Part shown: in pieces, positions 59,242 through 64,000 of the stretch
How the letters are laid out: the number at the start of each line of letters is the position of its first letter
Position numbering within the stretch: position 1 is the stretch's first letter
Assembly (NCBI GenBank): GCA_903910385.1
Contig: CAIVZM010000028.1
Location: forward strand, 1 to 64,000
Source of the DNA: an uncultured Armatimonadota bacterium
Lineage (GTDB): Bacteria; Armatimonadota; Armatimonadia; Armatimonadales; Armatimonadaceae
Direction: 5' to 3'
Length of the DNA: 64,000 bases
Position numbers and translations under genes: made by a program
Notes under the pieces: generated by a model
What the model was told of the DNA's origin: nothing
Databases searched by the model: none
The model's input: only the letters and a program-made list of their open reading frames with translations

Positions 59242-61050
59242 ATGGAAACGAAAACGACTCTTCCCGCCCGTACAGATATCGCTGAGGCGTATCAGTGGAA
59301 TGCGACCAGTGTCTTTGAATCACGCGAACGATGGGAGACGGCGGTAGAGAAATTGCTCGCCGATATCCCGAAGATTGAAGCGTTCAAAGGGCAGTTGGGC
59401 GAAGGCGCGAACGTGCTGGCAGATGCCGTTGATACATGGCAGGAGCTTCTGTCGCAGTTCGGTAAGATTCGGGTCTATGCCGGAATGGCGTCCAGCGTCG
59501 ATACCGGTGATGCGGCGGCGCTGGCGATGCGCGGTCGAGCGATGAGCGTCGCCGGACGATTGCTCTCCGCCGGCGCGTTCCTTGATCCCGAATTGATCGC
59601 TTTAGGTCAGGAAAAGGTTGATTCATGGATCGCGCAAGAACCGCGTCTTTCCTATTTGAAGCAATATGCGGACAATCTTTTCCGATTACAGCAGCATGTC
59701 CGTTCCGCCGAGGTTGAGGCGATTCTGGGCATGGCGTCCGAACCGCTCGGCGCGATCTCCGGCATCTACGGGCAGTTGACCGACAGTGATATGGAGTTTC
59801 CCGCCGCAAAAATGGAATCGGACGATGATTTCGTTATCGCGCAGAGTACGATGGAGTCCACCAAGCATAGCGCAGATCGCGAACTGCGACGAACTGCCTA
59901 TGAATCCTATACCGGCGAATATCTGGCGCACAAGAATGTCCTGGCGGCGAATCTGGCGGCGTCCTACAAAGCCGATGTCTTTCTGGCGCGGGCGCGAAAC
60001 TACCCCACCGCGCTCGAAGCATCGCTATTCCGTAATAATGTCCCTCGCGCCGTCTATGACGCCCTGATCAACACCTTCCAGAAGAATCTTCCGACCTGGC
60101 ACAAGTACTGGGGCGTTCGTCGGAAAGCGCTTGGCGTTGAGCATCTGCACCCGTATGATATATGGGCGCCGCTGACCGACAAAAAGCCGAAAGTCCCTTA
60201 CACGCAGGCAGTGGAATGGATCGCCGAGGGCATGGCTCCGTTGGGCGAGGAGTATGTCTCCGTCCTGCGGTGCGGCTGTGGCGAACACCGCTGGGTAGAT
60301 GTCTATCCGAATCAGGGCAAAGCGCAGGGCGCGTTTTCATCCGGGGCGAAGGGGACACATCCCTTCATCATGATGAGTTACAGTGATGACCTCGAAAGCA
60401 TGAGTACGCTGGCGCACGAACTGGGTCACTCCATGCACTCCTATAAAACGCGAGGAACGCAACCGACGATTTACGCCAACTATTCGATGTTCGTCGCGGA
60501 AACGGCTTCCAACTTCAATCAGGCGCTGGTGCGGGCGCATCTGTTCCAGACCAATCCAGACAGGGACTTCCAGATTTCGCTGATTGAGGAAGCGATGAGC
60601 AACTTCCATCGCTACTTCTTCATCATGCCCACTCTCGCCCGGTTTGAACTGGAAATGCATACCCGTGTCGAACAGGGCAAGACGCCGACCGCCGCCGATA
60701 TGATTTCCCTTTGCGCCGACCTCTTCGCCGAAGCCTACGGGCCGGAAATGACCACCGAGCGGGAACGTGAAGGAATCACCTGGGCTACATTCCCGCACCT
60801 GTATATGAACTACTATGTGTTCAACTATGCGACAGGAATTTCCGCCGCCCACGCTATCGCACGGCGCGTTCTGGACGGCGTTCCGGGCGCAGTCGAATCG
60901 TACCTGCAAGCCCTGACCGTCGGCAATTCTGTCTACCCGGTCGAGACGCTGCAAATCGCTGGAATCGACATGACCACTCCGGAACCGGTCGAACAGACCT
61001 TCGCCCTTCTTGCGGAACTGGTAGACCGTCTGGAAACATTAACCACCTGA
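59242..61050 (+). CDS. pepF: Oligoendopeptidase F (M3 family)
   Basis: 602 residues from the ATG at 59242 with GAGAAA before it; an upstream TTG is rejected. The zinc site HEXXH is seen in LAHELGHSMHS, with the third ligand Glu in MFVAETASNFNQAL. It cleaves peptides of about 7-17 residues in the cytoplasm. TATAAT (59189-59194) gives a leader of about 40 bases. Confidence 0.95.
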   Translation: METKTTLPARTDIAEAYQWNATSVFESRERWETAVEKLLADIPKIEAFKGQLGEGANVLADAVDTWQELLSQFGKIRVYAGMASSVDTGDAAALAMRGRAMSVAGRLLSAGAFLDPELIALGQEKVDSWIAQEPRLSYLKQYADNLFRLQQHVRSAEVEAILGMASEPLGAISGIYGQLTDSDMEFPAAKMESDDDFVIAQSTMESTKHSADRELRRTAYESYTGEYLAHKNVLAANLAASYKADVFLARARNYPTALEASLFRNNVPRAVYDALINTFQKNLPTWHKYWGVRRKALGVEHLHPYDIWAPLTDKKPKVPYTQAVEWIAEGMAPLGEEYVSVLRCGCGEHRWVDVYPNQGKAQGAFSSGAKGTHPFIMMSYSDDLESMSTLAHELGHSMHSYKTRGTQPTIYANYSMFVAETASNFNQALVRAHLFQTNPDRDFQISLIEEAMSNFHRYFFIMPTLARFELEMHTRVEQGKTPTAADMISLCADLFAEAYGPEMTTEREREGITWATFPHLYMNYYVFNYATGISAAHAIARRVLDGVPGAVESYLQALTVGNSVYPVETLQIAGIDMTTPEPVEQTFALLAELVDRLETLTT

Positions 61051-61074
61051 CAAAAAGAAGGTGAGTCTCTGACG

Positions 61075-61200
61075 ATGACGGAAGTGGATGAGGAGAAACG
61101 ATACAGTTTTGTGATTGGACCGATGCGTTCGGGGAGTGAGAACCCGGATGACTCGAATGCCCAGTCCCGTAATCTTGCTAAATCGGTAACGATGGAATAA
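61075..61200 (+). CDS. Possible 41-residue protein between pepF and fluC
   Basis: MTEVDEEKRYSFVIGPMRSG.., acidic and polar, no membrane segment. It ends in TAA nine bases before the fluC start. The ribosome site (AAGGTGAG) is 12-14 bases away, which is poor. Coding-like codons support it. Confidence 0.4.
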   Translation: MTEVDEEKRYSFVIGPMRSGSENPDDSNAQSRNLAKSVTME

Positions 61201-61208
61201 ACGTAAAG

Positions 61209-61607
61209 TTGAGAGAAGCCCTACAGAAGATTTTGATTGTCGGAGCAGGTGGGTTCGTCGGGGCGAACGCCCGATACTGGTTCGGTATGTGGGCGGTGCA
61301 GCGATTTGGCAACGCTTTTCCCTGGGCGACATTCCTGATCAATATCAGCGGGTCGTTTCTACTGGGATTCTTGATTATGTTTCTGATGGCGAGGGCGCCA
61401 TCGGCGGAAATGCAGAACTTGCGTCTATTGCTGGCGGTTGGGTTTCTGGGCGCTTATACCACCTTCTCGACTTTTGAATATGAAACGCTTGCCCTGACGC
61501 AATCAGGCAATATCGGTCGCGCGTTCCTGAATGCGCTCGGTTCGCTGATTGCGGGGTTTATTGCCGTTTATCTGGGTGAGGTTGCCGCAAAAGGGGCGCT
61601 CCGTTAA
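61209..61607 (+). CDS. fluC: Fluoride channel FluC/CrcB
   Basis: 132 residues from a TTG at 61209. Four helices with GGFVGANARYWFGM, ATFLINISGSFLLGFL and GFLGAYTTFSTFEYE, the fluoride-channel signatures. It exports fluoride as a dimer. No fluoride riboswitch is seen upstream. Confidence 0.93.
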   Translation: MREALQKILIVGAGGFVGANARYWFGMWAVQRFGNAFPWATFLINISGSFLLGFLIMFLMARAPSAEMQNLRLLLAVGFLGAYTTFSTFEYETLALTQSGNIGRAFLNALGSLIAGFIAVYLGEVAAKGALR

Positions 61608-61642
61608 AGGAAACGCCTGTTCGAAACCGGAGATATGTCGAA

Positions 61643-62338
61643 TTGACGCCCTTGAAATCCGAGTTAATCAAACGGCTTGACCGCTATCCCCTGACCGAGA
61701 CCCGTTGCATCATCGCCGGCGCAGAATGGCGGATTACCGAAGTCAAAGACCATAGCGCTCTGCTTGCGGCGACCAAAACGGATGAGGATCTGCAAAATTT
61801 CCCGTATGGTCTGTCGCTCTGGGCATCGGCGGTTGGTCTGGCGAAGCGTCTCGCACGACAACCGGATTCTGTGCGTGGAAAGCGCGTTTTAGAGATTGGT
61901 GCGGGTGTGGGACTGGCGGGGTTGGTAGCGCAATCGCTCGGCGCTCTTGTGACTCAGACCGACTATCAGGTGGATGCCCTGACGCTGTGTCAGCATAACG
62001 CGACAATCAACGGAATCTGCGATATTCAGGTTCGTCCGGGCGATTGGCGTGAATTCCCTGCGGATTTGTTGGGCGCGTTTGATCTGGTTATCGGTTCGGA
62101 TGTATTGTATGAGCGATCCCTTCACCTGACGCTGAGCGCATTGTTACCGAAGCTTCTCGCGCCGCAGGGACGGATATTGCTGGCGGATCCGTTGCGCCCG
62201 CAGGCATTCGATTTTATGGCGCTGCGTGAAGTGGAAGGATGGCTTATCGCTATGGAGGCTGTGACGGTTCCCTGGGACGGCATTCCAAAAGAAATCGGGC
62301 TATTTTCTCTCATTCCGCCGGATTCCTCAACGTCATAA
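61643..62338 (+). CDS. SAM-dependent methyltransferase (Methyltransf_16-like)
   Basis: 231 residues from a TTG with GGAGAT eight bases upstream. Motif I is VLEIGAGVGLAGLVAQ, followed by TQTDY (acidic end of strand 2) and DLVIGSDVLYE, which in the METTL21-type group marks the lysine-methyltransferase-like branch. Substrate unknown. Follows fluC by 35 bases. Confidence 0.83.
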   Translation: MTPLKSELIKRLDRYPLTETRCIIAGAEWRITEVKDHSALLAATKTDEDLQNFPYGLSLWASAVGLAKRLARQPDSVRGKRVLEIGAGVGLAGLVAQSLGALVTQTDYQVDALTLCQHNATINGICDIQVRPGDWREFPADLLGAFDLVIGSDVLYERSLHLTLSALLPKLLAPQGRILLADPLRPQAFDFMALREVEGWLIAMEAVTVPWDGIPKEIGLFSLIPPDSSTS

Positions 62339-62463
62339 GAAGCTCAGAGGTGGAATTTATCCGGAGAAATTCGAGGGGAAACGAAAAGTTCATGGAACAC
62401 TTTACGTATAGGGCTTGTCTGAATAGACGTGATCTCCTTTTCTCTCCACGTGCTGTAGTGGGA

Positions 62464-62498
62464 GCGGCGAGGACAAGTACCTCGCCGCCTTTCTTTTG
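62464..62498 (+). terminator. Terminator between methyltransferase and folC
   Basis: Perfect nine-bp stem gcggcgagg (62464-62472) and cctcgccgc (62480-62488), then CTTTCTTTTG. Confidence 0.8.
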
Positions 62499-62522
62499 TC
62501 TTAGCTTCCTTGCTGATTCCCT

Positions 62523-63848
62523 CTAATTTCGCAATTCTTCCGGCGTTTCGCCCACCAGATACAGAGAGCCCGTTACCACCACCACTTCGCCTGATTTCGC
62601 CTGTCTCCATGTCTCCAGAATCGCTGACGTTGCAGGTTCAACGATGGATACCGGGAGGTTCAAGCGCTCCGCCGCCGTGACCACTTCCGTTATGTCCACC
62701 GGTCGGAAGGAAGGGCGTGTCGCGATTACCTTATTGATCAATGGCGCCAGAATTTCTAAAAATGGTCCCGGCGCATGACCCTGTTTCGCTCCGGTAATGA
62801 GAGTGTATTTCTGATCCTCGCCAAATTCGGCGCGTAATGCTATCGCCAGCGTTTCCGCTCCCTCCACATTGTGCGCTCCATCCAGCAGTAATGTCGCGCC
62901 GCCGGTCGGTCGGCCATCGCGAACCATTTGAAAACGCCCCGGAATAAAGGCGTTTCCTAACCCTTCCCGAATCGCCGTATCGGAAATCGTGACGCCCCGC
63001 ATCGTCCGTAGTATCTCGACCGCCGCTACCGCTGTCGCGGCGTTTCCCGCCTGATATGTTCCCCGCAACGACGGGTGAACATCTTTCAGAGTTCCTGAGG
63101 GCAAACGTAATGTCAGACTGCCGCTGGCATCACGCTGATAAGAGATCAATCTCCGGGGATCTTGATGCTGATCTTCCGGGGCGACGGTATACAGAGGGAC
63201 GCTTTTTTCCTGAGCGACTCGTTCAATCACCTCTTTCGCCTCCCCGGGAGGCACCGCTGTGACTGCAATTGAGCCCGTTTTCAAGATTCCCGCTTTTTCG
63301 AAGGCGATTTTCCCCAGCGTATCTCCGAGCAGGTGCATATGATCCCAACCGATACTGGTTATCACGGCGCAGAGCGGCGGCGGAATAACGTTGGTTGCAT
63401 CCAACCTACCGCCGATACCTACCTCAACCGCCGCGAAATCGACCGCACTTTCCGCAAAATAGGCGAACGCGACCGCCGTTTTCAGTTCGAATTCCGTCGT
63501 CTGCCCTAACTCAGTAGCGGCGAGCGCTTCGATATGGGGACGAAGGAGCGTGACCCACCGGGCGAATTCTTCGCGGGGGATCATAGTCCCGTTTATCTGG
63601 ATACGCTCGCGCATATCGAAGACATAGGGAGAGAGGTAGGTTCCTACCCGGTAACCTGCGGAACGCAGGATTGCAGCGATAAAGGTGGTGGTGGAACCCT
63701 TGCCGTTGGTTCCAGCAATATGGATACAACCGAAGCGATTCTGCGGATTACCCAGACGCTCGAGGAGCGCAATAAATCGTTCGCGATCCAACCGAATCCC
63801 AAACTGTAACAGTCCGGACATGTACTGTACGGATTCTTCGTAGTTCAT
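62523..63848 (-). CDS. folC: Bifunctional folylpolyglutamate/dihydrofolate synthase
   Basis: 441 residues from the ATG at 63848 (MNYEESVQYMSGL). ATP-binding P-loop IAGTNGKGSTTTF and the Mur-ligase features EVGIGGRLDATNV and TSIGWDHMHLLGDTLGKIAFEKAGI. It adds glutamate to folates. TACAAT (63857-63862) is eight bases before the ATG, so near-leaderless. Confidence 0.95.
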   Translation of the reverse strand: MNYEESVQYMSGLLQFGIRLDRERFIALLERLGNPQNRFGCIHIAGTNGKGSTTTFIAAILRSAGYRVGTYLSPYVFDMRERIQINGTMIPREEFARWVTLLRPHIEALAATELGQTTEFELKTAVAFAYFAESAVDFAAVEVGIGGRLDATNVIPPPLCAVITSIGWDHMHLLGDTLGKIAFEKAGILKTGSIAVTAVPPGEAKEVIERVAQEKSVPLYTVAPEDQHQDPRRLISYQRDASGSLTLRLPSGTLKDVHPSLRGTYQAGNAATAVAAVEILRTMRGVTISDTAIREGLGNAFIPGRFQMVRDGRPTGGATLLLDGAHNVEGAETLAIALRAEFGEDQKYTLITGAKQGHAPGPFLEILAPLINKVIATRPSFRPVDITEVVTAAERLNLPVSIVEPATSAILETWRQAKSGEVVVVTGSLYLVGETPEELRN

Positions 63849-63949
63849 CAATAGGGATTGTAGCGCAAATCAGGCAAAAGCAAAGAATATGTGAGGCGAA
63901 CCCGCCGATTTTGAACCAAAAGAGCGTTCGTGGCTCATTGTTTGAGCGA

Positions 63950-64000
63950 TTAACCGAGTCGCTTCGTAAACCAGAGAATAAGCCCGTCATCTACACAGAC
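63950..64000 (-). CDS. Possible C-terminal end of a minus-strand gene (partial)
   Basis: The frame from the right edge reads VCVDDGLILWFTKRLG and stops at 63950-63952. It would lie upstream of folC on the same strand. Too short to identify; chance is possible. Confidence 0.25.
   Translation of the reverse strand, partial: VCVDDGLILWFTKRLG

Noticed and set aside
61050-61209. Fluoride riboswitch before fluC
   Set aside because: No match to the conserved pseudoknot; the region is better explained by a short coding frame.

Overview
The window reads as a chromosome segment from a Gram-negative, aerobic, carbohydrate-using bacterium of moderate GC content. The best guess at lineage is Armatimonadota or a relative. 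This rests on a DUF1559-type prepilin (an H-x9-DG family abundant in Planctomycetes and Armatimonadota), a CcmE with a CxxxY haem site, two LacI regulators beside glycoside hydrolases, tandem PhyH dioxygenases and an outer membrane with TonB-dependent uptake. No rRNA, tRNA, CRISPR, phage or transposase gene was found. The lineage is inference, not proof.

Layout. 1-5.3 kb: tail of a repeat-ended protein, an MFS transporter, two unknown envelope proteins, a decayed secreted-protein gene and a GH130 enzyme. 5.3-10.6 kb: a ccmABCDEF cytochrome c maturation operon on the minus strand that lacks ccmG and ccmH. 10.8-19.3 kb: an envelope-stress block with a DUF5335-like protein, ECF sigma factor, zinc-finger anti-sigma, RseB-like protein, LolA-like protein, S41 protease and a large secreted subtilase. 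19.6-28.6 kb: Spy-like protein, exported AhpD-like protein, prepilin, Lnt, beta-barrel protein, LacI regulator and an exported transglutaminase-like protein. 28.9-31.1 kb: a Crp-family regulator followed by two TGTGA-N6-TCACA sites that sit where a Crp-dependent promoter would need them, leading into a terminated non-coding transcript, then a second LacI. 31.2-36.1 kb: topA, a DarT/ART-like protein, a split peroxiredoxin-like pair, and greA with an attenuated leader. 36.5-44.4 kb: a complete Ton system (receptor, ExbB-ExbD fusion, ExbB, ExbD, long TonB). 44.4-64 kb: mostly housekeeping and metabolic genes (HAD, dGTPase, MBL hydrolase, DUF58, thioesterase, GH95, PfkB kinase, TpiA, two PhyH dioxygenases, PepF, FluC, a methyltransferase, FolC), a broken AAA+ ATPase gene and two possible structured RNAs.

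How the parts fit. GH130, GH95, the two LacI regulators, the PfkB kinase and the Ton system suggest glycan uptake and breakdown. The sigma/anti-sigma/RseB set with LolA-like, protease and Spy-like genes suggests envelope quality control. A recurrent feature is a TATAAT-like -10 box only 5-9 bases before the ATG (GH130, lnt, HAD, dgt, MBL hydrolase, both PhyH genes, folC and the DarT-like gene), which implies many leaderless mRNAs.
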